Source: Solobacterium sp. (lineage in GTDB: Bacteria; Bacillota_I; Bacilli_A; Erysipelotrichales; Erysipelotrichaceae). Taken from it: DNA of 64,000 nt. A model generated the notes under the pieces. The model had not been told where the DNA came from. It searched no databases and saw only the letters and a program-made list of their open reading frames with translations. Position numbers and translations under genes: made by a program. Shown piece by piece: positions 17,953 to 27,500 of the stretch. The stretch's first letter is position 1. Every line of letters starts with the position of its first letter. The DNA lies in NCBI GenBank assembly GCA_017510405.1, contig JAFWNG010000041.1:57192-121191 (forward strand), in the 5' to 3' direction.

Positions 17953-20853
17953 TTATTCGGACGATTTCTTCCGTATGATCAGGAGAACAGCGGCCGCAAT
18001 GACGCATCCCGCAAGCAGGTATCCCCAGCGCACCGGATTCGAATGATCCCCGGTATCCGGAATGTTCTTTCCGCCGTCTTTCTGATTCGCGGCTTTGATC
18101 GTAAACACCGCCTCTGCCGAACCGTCGTCGAACGACATTGTCAGGGTATGTTCTCCCACCGACAGTGTTTCCAGAAGATCCGGCTTCAGTTCCAGAATAA
18201 CGCTGCCGGAGCGGACATCATATCCCCATGCAGAAACTGCCGCCCCATAGATGGAAATACCGGTAAAATGTTCAAACGCAGCACTGTTGTCCGGGGTACG
18301 TGTGAAGACGAACCGGGCATTTTCCTTACTGCCCTTTGTCCATTCACTGCCGTTTCCTTCCGTGCACTCATACAGGATGGTCACCGGCTCTGTTTCCTTT
18401 TCGATCGTTACTGTAAACGGATTGGAATACAGATAGTAACTGCCGTAATTCTCTCCTTCGATATCCATCGAAGCTTTATAACGCCAGATCGCCAGTTTTT
18501 CCGTACCTTCATCGTTCAGATCTTCTATTACGACCAGTTCCGCATCTTCCAGCACCGATGTTTCCCGTTTCTTGGTTACGGCTTCCGGCTTCGGGACATC
18601 GTCCAGATTCTTTACCGTCTCATCCTTTGCTTGGATCACTTCGAAGTGATCGGATGTCATCCATGGTTCATTTGTTGTCAGTCCATGGATACCGTTCATG
18701 TAATCTTCGGCAAACCTGCCTGCATCGTCCGGCAGCTCGTATGTCCACGGCCAGAATGTAAGCCCTCTCTGAACACCTGCCTGTATCATATCCAGCGGAA
18801 TGCCCGCAAAATTATTCGTTGCATTCCAGCGGTCGAGTCCGCTCATCAGTCTCTCCAGACCTGCTTCCGCACCTTCGGCTTCCGCCGCTTCCATCGGAGT
18901 AGAGTACGGATAATTCTCCGGAAAATCCATCATGACTCCCAGGAATCCGGCAGACATCTCCGGATATTTTTCATACATGGCGTCCAGGATACTCATGCTG
19001 AATGTAATAACATAGACCTGATCCCAGGCATCCAGTTCATCCACCAGAGCTTTGTACACATCCAGGATCTCTTCGTTCGCGGACTTGATCTCCACACAGT
19101 GGACCAGATCTTTTCCTTTCATTGTTTCCAGGTATTCCCGCAGGGACGGCGTCCGGTAGACATAGCCTTCTTCTTCCCCAAAGAGTTTCCCTCCGAAGAG
19201 TTTTCCATATACCGGGTTATCTGAACTTACGTCATTGGACAATGGAATCCCATTCCTGCCGTCCCATATAAATGGATACGACTGGATCTGTGACAGTGTG
19301 AGTTCTTCCCCGTCTTCCCCGTTTCTATCCAGAAAATGTCTCAGGTCAGGATCATGCCGGATGAAGATCTGCCCGTCTGCGGAAAGTAATATATCATTCT
19401 CTACGATATCCGCGCCTTCTTCATAAGCCCCTTTCAGAGATTCCAGAGTATTTTCCGCATAGTTGGAAGGATCCCCTTTATGACCCACTGTAAACGGCAC
19501 TCTCAGCAGTGACGGTGCATCATCCCGGAAGAAACCGAGTGCATCGATCGCTGCCGTATAGTCATCCACAACGACACCGTTTACGCCGTTCGTATACTGC
19601 GTCAGGATGTTCTTCCAATCGGCGGAAGTCTTCACCCATACCGTCGTACACAATGACTGCAGAAGCCGTACATTTTCGTATGTTGCAGCCTTTTCGCTCA
19701 GTATCACAACTTTGCCGTGCGCACCGTTGACCGCCGCGGTCATATCGGTAATATCTTTCCGGCTGAGGCTGTCCAAAGCGGAATAGTCCAGCATGCCTCT
19801 TACATGAAGCAGATCGGCAGCTTCCTTCACTGCCTCTCTGTTTTCCGGCGTGGATACTACGAAGCAGTCCTCATAGCCGGTCTTTGCCAGCCACTCTGTC
19901 AGCGCACTGCCTGCCGCCGTGTCTTCGATATAAAACGCTGTAATGATCGTCGGTGACACTTTCCGTACATAGTCTTCGATATCTTCCGACAGCAGGACAT
20001 GGTCACGGTCGTACAGTTTCAGATCCTGATCGACCCACACAAACGCTGTCGCAGGCCGCACATCCGCTTCTGCAGCCGCAAAGACCGTCTGGTCCGCCTG
20101 CCACGCAACAGATGCCGGGATCATCCAGGAAGTTTCCGGTTTGTATGTTTCGGAGTAGAGTCTTGGGAAAACAGCTTCTTTTTCCTGACCGCACAGTTCA
20201 CACTGACAGACTCTCAGGCCTTCTTCCAGAGTCGTGGAAGCTTTCTGCGTGACCCATTCACTCCATTCATGGCCGTCCGGATCAATATCCTCTTCTCCCT
20301 CAAGCCACTCGCCGCAGCCGGTGCACCGGTATTTCCAGTACCCTTTTTCAATACATGTTGCATCTACGCTTTCATAGGTATCCCAGTCTGTTTCATGATT
20401 TGCCGTTACGGAATAGGTGAATACCAGTCTGCTGGCTGTAATCTCAATAACGGTAAAATTCTCCATCTCACTTGCCCAGCTGATATCCTCTGCGCTCAGA
20501 TCCGCTGAAAACTCATACCCGTCGTGCAGAACAGCGGACACATAAACCATATACTGTTCATCACCGGTAAATGTACCTTCATACGGAACATATCCGCCAT
20601 CCTCTGAATATTCACTGATCCAGACACTTTCTGTCTCACAGATGTCTTTGTCATATTCCTTTTCCCCGCTCGTCAGAAAGAAATCGGCATATGGTTCCGA
20701 TCCACTGTCGGATCCGCAGGAAGGAGACTCAGCGAGTACTTCCACCTCTGTGATCATGATAGGATCATCCGCATTCACACGGGACGGCCCCAGGATCATT
20801 ATGAGAAAAAATGCCATCAGCAGACACATTATCTTTTTAAACTCTGTTTTCAT
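17953..20853 (-). CDS. Cell-wall-anchored glycerophosphodiester phosphodiesterase family protein
   Basis: 966 aa. Signal peptide ~1-28, then an N-terminal region with a CxxC...CxLC zinc-ribbon-like pair (~175-220). A GDPD TIM barrel covers ~465-755, with the two catalytic histidines in VGHKGD and RHDPDL and metal acids in ADIVENDILL. The C-terminus carries IPDTGD followed by a hydrophobic helix and RKKSSE, a sortase-type signal with Ile for the usual Leu. It probably releases glycerol-3-phosphate or related alcohols from phosphodiesters such as teichoic acid or lipid head groups. Single gene. Confidence 0.88.
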   Translation of the reverse strand: MKTEFKKIMCLLMAFFLIMILGPSRVNADDPIMITEVEVLAESPSCGSDSGSEPYADFFLTSGEKEYDKDICETESVWISEYSEDGGYVPYEGTFTGDEQYMVYVSAVLHDGYEFSADLSAEDISWASEMENFTVIEITASRLVFTYSVTANHETDWDTYESVDATCIEKGYWKYRCTGCGEWLEGEEDIDPDGHEWSEWVTQKASTTLEEGLRVCQCELCGQEKEAVFPRLYSETYKPETSWMIPASVAWQADQTVFAAAEADVRPATAFVWVDQDLKLYDRDHVLLSEDIEDYVRKVSPTIITAFYIEDTAAGSALTEWLAKTGYEDCFVVSTPENREAVKEAADLLHVRGMLDYSALDSLSRKDITDMTAAVNGAHGKVVILSEKAATYENVRLLQSLCTTVWVKTSADWKNILTQYTNGVNGVVVDDYTAAIDALGFFRDDAPSLLRVPFTVGHKGDPSNYAENTLESLKGAYEEGADIVENDILLSADGQIFIRHDPDLRHFLDRNGEDGEELTLSQIQSYPFIWDGRNGIPLSNDVSSDNPVYGKLFGGKLFGEEEGYVYRTPSLREYLETMKGKDLVHCVEIKSANEEILDVYKALVDELDAWDQVYVITFSMSILDAMYEKYPEMSAGFLGVMMDFPENYPYSTPMEAAEAEGAEAGLERLMSGLDRWNATNNFAGIPLDMIQAGVQRGLTFWPWTYELPDDAGRFAEDYMNGIHGLTTNEPWMTSDHFEVIQAKDETVKNLDDVPKPEAVTKKRETSVLEDAELVVIEDLNDEGTEKLAIWRYKASMDIEGENYGSYYLYSNPFTVTIEKETEPVTILYECTEGNGSEWTKGSKENARFVFTRTPDNSAAFEHFTGISIYGAAVSAWGYDVRSGSVILELKPDLLETLSVGEHTLTMSFDDGSAEAVFTIKAANQKDGGKNIPDTGDHSNPVRWGYLLAGCVIAAAVLLIIRKKSSE

Positions 20854-21011
20854 ACAAATACTGCCCTTCCATTGATAATACGTACGTTCTATCCACAGTA
20901 TAGCATTTCAATGCATTCTTCAGGAACGGCATCCCCGACTGTATTCATCCCCGGCAGTTTTTTCCGCTGTGAAACGTTGATCGGACTGCCCGTCTGCGGG
21001 ATCCCTGCAGA

Positions 21012-21040
21012 TTGACAGTTTTTCTGTGAATTCCTATATT
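21012..21040 (+). promoter_or_regulatory. Sigma-A promoter of the first PTS operon
   Basis: TTGACA, exactly 17 bp, TATATT, giving a leader of roughly 105 nt before the EIIB start at 21152. A strong consensus match. Confidence 0.75.
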
Positions 21041-21151
21041 GAAAATACGATATGATGGACAGGGAAAAGGAAGAAATACACGTCTGCGTTTTTCTTCATC
21101 TCTTTCTGTTTTCATCACAGAAAAGAATACGCATTATAAGGAGGAGTTACC

Positions 21152-21628
21152 ATGCCAGATATTCTTTTGACAAGAATCGATAACCGGCTCGTCCACGGAC
21201 AGGTCGGAGTCGTATGGACAAGTTCACTTGCCGGCTGCAACCTGATTGTCGTCGCGGATGATCTTGCGGCAGAAGACGAAATACAGCAGTCTCTCATGCG
21301 GGCAACAGCCGAGAACGCCGGCTGCGGCATCCGTTTTTTCACGCTTGAAAAGACCTGTGCCGTCATCCACAAGGCATCCCCCGATCAGCACATATTCCTG
21401 ATCGTAAGAAATCCGCAGTCTGCCAGAAAGCTTGTGGAAGGCGGTGTTCCGATCAGCAGACTCTGTATCGGAAATATGCATGAGGCACCGGGAAAAAAGC
21501 AGACCGGCGATGCACATGTCTACATGGATGAAAAAGATCTTGAGGATCTGCGCTATATCCGGAATACCGGTACGGAGGTCTATATCCAGATCGCTCCGGG
21601 TGACAGAAAACTCGATTTCGAATCCTGA
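21152..21628 (+). CDS. PTS mannose/fructose/sorbose-family EIIB
   Basis: 158 aa. Phospho-accepting His is in RIDNRLVHGQVGVVW near the N-terminus, the diagnostic motif of mannose-family IIB. It receives phosphate from IIA and passes it to the sugar during import. AAGGAGG precedes the ATG. First of four genes (B-C-D-A). The sugar is not evident; AgaV-type N-acetylgalactosamine IIB proteins look similar. Confidence 0.93.
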   Translation: MPDILLTRIDNRLVHGQVGVVWTSSLAGCNLIVVADDLAAEDEIQQSLMRATAENAGCGIRFFTLEKTCAVIHKASPDQHIFLIVRNPQSARKLVEGGVPISRLCIGNMHEAPGKKQTGDAHVYMDEKDLEDLRYIRNTGTEVYIQIAPGDRKLDFES

Positions 21629-21680
21629 GAACAGATCGCTTTGAATCGTATTTGAATCATTAAGGATAGGAAAAACTGTT

Positions 21681-22472
21681 ATGCAGATTACTTTGATGCA
21701 GGGCATTCTGATCATGCTTGTTGTTTTTATCTGTGCCTTTGACAAACCTACGGAAGCCTTCATGTGGTTCCGGCCGCTGGTAGTGGCGTTTTTTACCGGA
21801 CTCTGCCTCGGAGATGTAAGGCTCGGTCTTTCAGCAGGTGCAGTTACCGAACTGTCGTATCTCGGTCTTCTTACGGTAGGCGGCACCGCTCCGCCCGATC
21901 CCCTGTTTGCCGGGCTGATGACGACTGTGCTTGCCTATACGACCGGTCAGGATGTCAGCGCCGCCATGGGTCTTGCCATTCCGTTCGCCTTGATCGGTCA
22001 GTGGATCCACATTGCCGCAAACACGCTTTTTGCGGGGTTTCTTCCGGCAGTGGACAAAGCTGCCCGCCGCGGGGATGAGAAAGCCATCGGCCGCATCCTG
22101 TTCACCAGTCAGTTTATCTACGCAGGCGCATTCGCACTGGCCGCATTCCTTTCGGTCTATGCACTGCAGGACGGAATCGCTGCGTTTGTCAATTCCTTCC
22201 CGGAGCGGCTGATCCACGGCTTCGAAGTAGCCGGCGGACTCATGCCTGCCGTTGGTCTTGCCCTTCTGCTTAAGGTCATGCTGAAGGGAGAGAACGTTCC
22301 GTATCTGCTGATCGGCTTCGTTCTCATGATCATCACAAACTGTCAGAACATACTCCCGATTGCCATCCTTGCCGGTGCAGCCGCCTGGATCATCTATACC
22401 GGCGACGTCCGGAGAAAGGCAGAAGCGGCAGTAAGCAAAAAAGCGGAGGAGGATTATTCCGATGGCATCTGA
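21681..22472 (+). CDS. PTS mannose-family EIIC
   Basis: 263 aa membrane permease subunit. Landmarks: FDKPTEAFMWFRPLVVAFFTGLCLGD and GAVTELSYLGLL, seen in ManY/AgaW-type IIC. About seven or more hydrophobic segments. It overlaps EIID by 11 bp, which couples the two channel subunits. Confidence 0.92.
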   Translation: MQITLMQGILIMLVVFICAFDKPTEAFMWFRPLVVAFFTGLCLGDVRLGLSAGAVTELSYLGLLTVGGTAPPDPLFAGLMTTVLAYTTGQDVSAAMGLAIPFALIGQWIHIAANTLFAGFLPAVDKAARRGDEKAIGRILFTSQFIYAGAFALAAFLSVYALQDGIAAFVNSFPERLIHGFEVAGGLMPAVGLALLLKVMLKGENVPYLLIGFVLMIITNCQNILPIAILAGAAAWIIYTGDVRRKAEAAVSKKAEEDYSDGI

Positions 22473-23253
22473 CAACAAGATCACAAAAAAAGATCTGAAT
22501 AAAATGGCGCTCATGTCGCTTTTTGAGCAGGCCTGCTTCAGCTTCGAACGAATGCAGGCAGTAGGTTTTGCCTGGGGCATGTCCGGATGTTTCCGCAGGA
22601 TCTTCGGAGATAACAACGAAGAGATGGCAAAAGCGCTTCAGAACAACCTCGACTTTATCAATACCGAGCCGCATATGGCAGCGATCCTGCAGGGACTCAT
22701 CGTATCCATGGAGGAATCCGGACAGGACAGAGAACTGATCCACAGTATGAAGACCGGTCTCTTCGGACCGCTTGCCGGCCTTGGCGACGCAGTCTGGTGG
22801 TATACGGCGATGCCGATCGTAGCGGCGATCAGCTGTTCGCTTGCCGGACAGGGTTCCGTACTTGGACCGATCATCTATATTGTATTCTGGGCGGTTACCG
22901 GTATTCTTTCCCGCCGGTGGTTTATCCGCATGGGATACAGTGCCGGTCTCAGCGCAGTGAAATACATCGGCGATAATGCGGCGGAGCTCACAAAAGCCGC
23001 AGGTATACTCGGTGTCATGGTCGTCGGCGGACTCATTCCTTCTTACGTGACATTCCGGTTTCCGGAAACACTTGTCGCCGTCGGAAATGTTTCCATCCAG
23101 GGCATCTTTGACTCCATTCTGCCAAACATTCTGCCGCTTGGATTTGTCTTTGCACTCTACTGGCTGTTTAAGAAAAAGAATGTCAATACCATGAAGCTGA
23201 TCATCGCAGTCATCGCCTTCTCCGTCATCCTTTCCTGGCTGGGCATCCTGTGA
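22462..23253 (+). CDS. PTS mannose-family EIID
   Basis: 263 aa. N-terminal cytosolic region with the family text ERMQAVGFAWGM and FINTEPHMAAILQG, then GPLAGLGDAVWW and C-terminal membrane helices. With IIC it forms the channel. The ribosome site GGAGGAGG lies inside the EIIC gene. Confidence 0.93.
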   Translation: MASDNKITKKDLNKMALMSLFEQACFSFERMQAVGFAWGMSGCFRRIFGDNNEEMAKALQNNLDFINTEPHMAAILQGLIVSMEESGQDRELIHSMKTGLFGPLAGLGDAVWWYTAMPIVAAISCSLAGQGSVLGPIIYIVFWAVTGILSRRWFIRMGYSAGLSAVKYIGDNAAELTKAAGILGVMVVGGLIPSYVTFRFPETLVAVGNVSIQGIFDSILPNILPLGFVFALYWLFKKKNVNTMKLIIAVIAFSVILSWLGIL

Positions 23254-23331
23254 CGGAAGCTCTCCCGGACAGAATTGTATGAGTTCGAAATACTTCATCC
23301 AGAACACGGAACACCTGAGAGGAACGATACT

Positions 23332-23775
23332 ATGACAGGAATCATTATTACCGGACACGGCACATACGCCTCCGGTCTTACCGCGAACGTGAAACTGCTT
23401 GCGGGAAACGATATCCGGCTTACAGCCATCGATTTTACAGACGGCTGTACACCCGAGACTCTGGAAAAACAGCTTCAGTCGGCGATCCGGGAATACGAAG
23501 CCTGCCCGGTCACCATCATCCTTACGGATATCATGGGCGGAACCCCGTATATGAAGGCAGCCGCCCTGAGTGCGGATCATCCGAAGGTGCGGGTGATCTC
23601 CGGAGCAAATGCACCGCTTCTGCTCGATCTCGTAATGCGCAATCTGTCAGGAAATGATGCGGATGATCCGGATGAACTGGCGGAAAGTCTGCTGAACGCC
23701 GGGCAGAAAGCAATGGCCGTATTTCATCTGCAGGCGGCAGGTTCCGATGAACCGGAAAACACGGACGGTATTTGA
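23332..23775 (+). CDS. PTS mannose-family EIIA
   Basis: 147 aa from the ATG at 23332 (AGAGGA upstream); an earlier in-frame TTG gives an unlikely extension. Phospho-His in ITGHGTYASG; DIMGGTPY is the second family mark. The last ~22 codons (from ~23710) lie in a 70-bp sequence that recurs at 33865-33934, so the C-terminal tail may be shared with, or come from, a repeat. The core enzyme is intact. Confidence 0.9.
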   Translation: MTGIIITGHGTYASGLTANVKLLAGNDIRLTAIDFTDGCTPETLEKQLQSAIREYEACPVTIILTDIMGGTPYMKAAALSADHPKVRVISGANAPLLLDLVMRNLSGNDADDPDELAESLLNAGQKAMAVFHLQAAGSDEPENTDGI

Positions 23776-23779
23776 GTGA
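23710..23779 (+). repeat. 70-bp dispersed repeat, copy 1
   Basis: 63 of 70 bases match 33865-33934 by direct reading, with no gap. A further 15 bp (from 23673) also match, separated here by 23 extra bases. Copy 1 forms the 3' end of the EIIA gene including its stop codon. Confidence 0.85.
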
Positions 23780-24186
23780 GGCTTCCGGTTCAATGTTGAT
23801 CACCGTTCCTGCACCAGTATTCTTCAATTAATATCCTTCCGCCCGTCCAGGCAGAACATATGTCTTCTGCTGGATGTATCCGGGTCCATGACGTCACAGG
23901 CAGACTGTGTTATTCTGACAGCCGCAGCAATATTATCCAAAATGAATCCCCGTTGATATTCTGAGTCTTGTTACATATTCCAAAGAGAACTGCATTTTAT
24001 AGGTTTCAGCAACACATCAGCACTATAGTCTCAACATGCATGGAGACGATGGCCAGAATACCGTCTTCAGAAAGTTTAGCTGGTAATTCTGTTTATGCTC
24101 ATCAGAGCATGAACAGAATTATATGGAATGATCTGGCTGATTATTGCAGTTAACTTTTCATTTAACGAAAGGAACACTCTGTGTCA
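23780..24186. other. Intergenic region without a recognisable gene
   Basis: About 400 bp between the EIIA gene and the TIR remnant. The only clear structure is the palindrome at 24085-24120. Short open frames here have no family likeness or ribosome sites. Confidence 0.6.
24085..24120. repeat. 36-nt near-perfect palindrome
   Basis: Arms AATTCTGTT/AACAGAATT, then a T-G pair, then ATGCTC/GAGCAT around the loop ATCA: sixteen paired positions. There is no T run after it, so it is not a simple terminator. It may be an operator or a REP-like element. Confidence 0.7.
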
Positions 24187-24373
24187 TTACGAATACCGGT
24201 CTGAATGAAGAAGACTGACAAAGCCGTCAGTCTTCTTTTTCTTCTTTTCACCGTTTTTACGCAGACCTTTGGGTATGGTGTACTTGTTCAATGCACCGGT
24301 GCAGCTTTACCGCCGTACGCATATCCAGCGGCTTATGCCGATAGCTGATAAATGCTTTATATTCTTTCGCCAT
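24187..24373 (-). pseudogene. Truncated, frameshifted TIR-domain gene
   Basis: The ATG at 24373 has a GGGGGAAG ribosome site and opens 38 codons beginning MAKEYKAFISYRHKPLDM, the classic first strand and box 1 of bacterial TIR proteins, stopping at 24257. The next frame continues the expected text (TIPKGLRKNGEKKKKKTDG) to a stop at 24187. So a TIR gene has suffered a frameshift and lost everything beyond ~60 codons. It lies just downstream of the kinase-pseudokinase gene on the same strand and was probably the last member of that operon. Confidence 0.75.
24209..24240 (+). terminator. Rho-independent terminator
   Basis: Perfect 11-bp stem AGAAGACTGAC/GTCAGTCTTCT with 6-nt loop and a T run on the plus strand. 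It would stop read-through from the PTS operon before it runs antisense into the kinase operon. It overlaps the TIR remnant. Confidence 0.85.
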
Positions 24374-24510
24374 ACTTCCCCCTGTTGTTCAGAACTCATA
24401 TCACAGGATCCGGACACCGGATCCCGCGCAGGGACATGTTTGGTACATCGATTCCGGTGATGCTGTTGGTCAGGCTGACCGGCAGAGTTTCCATGACGGA
24501 CTTCTGTATA

Positions 24511-27500
24511 TTACTGATCCTTTTTTCCAAACAGCCGTGCGAAGAATCCCTTCTTTACTTCTGCAGGCTTCTGTGCAGGTACTGGTTCCGTATTTTTCTG
24601 TTCCGGTACGGACTGCAGTTCTTTTTCACAGATGTCCGCAGCCCATGCGATATCTGAAATCTGATAGTTCAGGCAGCTTCTGAGCATCTCCTGCATTCCT
24701 TTGGAAGGCATGACCCTGCAGGCTGCACAGATTGAATCGAACTCCTGCTTCGGATCGGCAGAGTACAGTTCTTTTCCCGCATACAGTTCCAGTATGGTAC
24801 GTGCCCAGTCCCACACATCGCCGGCGCGCGGATTGCGAGACCCGGCACTCACAGCAAACATGTCCAGTTCAGCCTTCCCGTCAGAGGAAACATAGATGCT
24901 GTCCGAACGGACGCTGTTGTGGGTGACGCCTTTCCGGTGGGCATACTTCAGCGCACGGGACGTATCCAGAGCAATGGAGATGATCCGTCTCTGCACATCT
25001 TCCGCTGTTCCTTCATAGAGCGAACCGATTTCTCTCATTTCACTGAGACGTGTGCCGTCCGGAACATCGGTAAACAGTGCGGGAATCCCTCCCACATTCC
25101 GTACGTCATGACAGGCCACAATAGTGTCATGAGATCCGATCTGTATCCATTTACGGGTCCTTTCCGCATAATCCTTAACATTCTGTTCGATATTCCCGCT
25201 GAAAGCGGAAGGCTTCTGCCGGTACATCCGCAATACGTTGCCGTCCGTACCGCGCACCTGCCATATACAGCCGTTTTTTGTCTGTACAGGACCGCTGATC
25301 ACGGTATATTCTTCCGCAATCCTGTCTCCTGCATGGATCTCTTCGTTCTCCGGAATGACAGGCTTTTCTTCTTTGGGAAGAACAGGATTCTCTGATACAT
25401 ACTCAGACCAGAGACCGACCGGTTTCTCCCAGCGCTTTCCATACTGATAGATCAGTCTGTAGGAATGATTCCTGCAGCGGATGATCTGCCTGTCAGACAG
25501 CAGATCCAGACCTTCGTACACATCTTCAAATACATAGTCCCCGATATGGACTCTGCCCTCTCTGTTCTTCAGCACATAGCCGCCGGGAAGCGCCAGTTCC
25601 ATGTCAAACCGTTCCTGCAGGACAGGATCAGCCAGGTCGATATGCCATGGCTTCTTCTCCTCCGGTTTTTTCATCCAGATATACTGTCCCCGCACCTTGA
25701 ACCACTCGTTATATGAGAAAACAACGTCATCACGCTCATTCTCTTTGAATTTAAACGTATAGAACGGTCTGCCGGATACGGCATCCGTGCCGCGGACAGT
25801 ATAGAACAGTGTGACGTCCATACTGTTGTTATAGTTTTCCTTCGTATACTCGGTATACGACGATGTGACAAGCGTATAGGCATCTTCCGCGTTTGCCTCG
25901 GTATAGTCTCCGTCCGGTTCTTTCGGGTCACCGCCGCCGGGAAGCCACCTGCCGTCCGGTTCTTTCACCGGATCATCTGTCAGGACAGTGATCATCTTTT
26001 CCGGTTCAAACCAGTCAAACAGTTTCTGCCACAATTCCAATGCCGGGGCATACAGCAGAAGCGATCCGTCTTCCGCAAAAGGCTTCAGCGCCTCCATACA
26101 CCGTGTATAGTCTTTGGCATCAAATGCTTTTTCTGCCACCGGAAGGATCTGTACGAGTTTTTCCAGCGATGCCTGCCGCTGTGCAAAGCTGGCGATCCGG
26201 GAAAGGGAATAGTTCAGCTGCGGATCTGCCGGCGGCAGTTTCATCCACCAGCCATTGGTGTGGTTATATTCCGAAAGATAGGCAAATCCGTTCTCCGAAT
26301 ACTTCCAGACACGTTCCAGGATCTCATCCCCTTCACTGTCGATCTGCATATGATAGTTCAGAAGCGAGCGTCCTGTTTCCGCATTGAAGAAACGGATCGT
26401 GTATCCGGAATGATCCACAGCGATCTTTCCGTCTGCGTCCGTAAAACGCTTTACCGTAAGATTGTTGCGCTCCGGTATGTATTCATCTTCCATACATGTA
26501 CGGAACGTTCTGCGGATGCCTTCTTCTTCCAGAAAGTACCGTTTTCCTGCCGCATCAACGCCGAGCCGACGCTTTCCGTCCGGACTGTCGTCCAGAATCA
26601 GATTTCCCTGATCCAGCGGGCATTCATAATCACTTGTGCAGTAGCCTTCTTTTTTATCTCCCATCCGGAACCTGAGCACAGTATGGTACGGTTCTTCGGG
26701 AAGAGGCTCATTGCCGCCGGTAATCCAGTTGCTGCGGCGGATCGATTCCGCTGTTATTAATTCGGCGAATTCCGTGTCTTTCTCTGCCGCACGGTACAGA
26801 TCGGAGTCTTCCTTCTGCGCCAGGATCCGCTTTCGCAGCTCTTCCGCACTGATGCGGTTCGCCTGCCACAGAGCGACTGCCAGGTTGTAATGACAGCGGA
26901 AATTGCTGTAATCCATGCGGATCGCTTCGTTCCAGATCTGTTCCGCTGTATCCCGTTTTCCAAGATCCAGAAAACTCAGCGCACGATTGTTCAGCGAATC
27001 CGCTGTATCTTCCGCCGCGGAGGTTTTCGGACGCATGTACGGCATCCCGGTCACGATACGATATATCGCAGCCAGCCGGTCCGCGAGCGCTGTGCCTGTT
27101 TCCACGTGTCTGTGCAGTACGTCTTCCAAAAGCTGCTTCATTGGTTCCGGCATGGGGATGCGGCACTGTCCGGCATATTGCGCAAAGCTGTCCTTTACTT
27201 CGGAACCGGCTGTCCAGAAGCGCTGTCCGGCATACATTTCAAGTACCGTCACAGCCCATGCATACAGATCCATCCATTCTTCCGGACAGTTTCCTTCCGT
27301 CTGCTCTTTCGGACAGTACTGCGGCGTATAGCCGCTGAATGCCTGCGTGTTTCCGTCGGACAGCTGTGTCCCGGCACGGGCAAGACCGAAGTCTGCCAGC
27401 CGGGCATCCCAGTCCTTTGTCAGAAGGATGTTTCCCGGTTTGACATCCTGGTGGATCAGCGTATGTTCATGGGAGTATTCCAGTCCCCGGACAGCCTGCA

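Noticed and set aside
22390..23580. 396-codon minus-strand open frame
   Set aside because: Antisense to EIID and EIIA of the PTS operon; no recognisable domain.
23968..24153. 61-codon open frame in the gap after EIIA
   Set aside because: No ribosome site, no family likeness, and it crosses the palindrome at 24085-24120.
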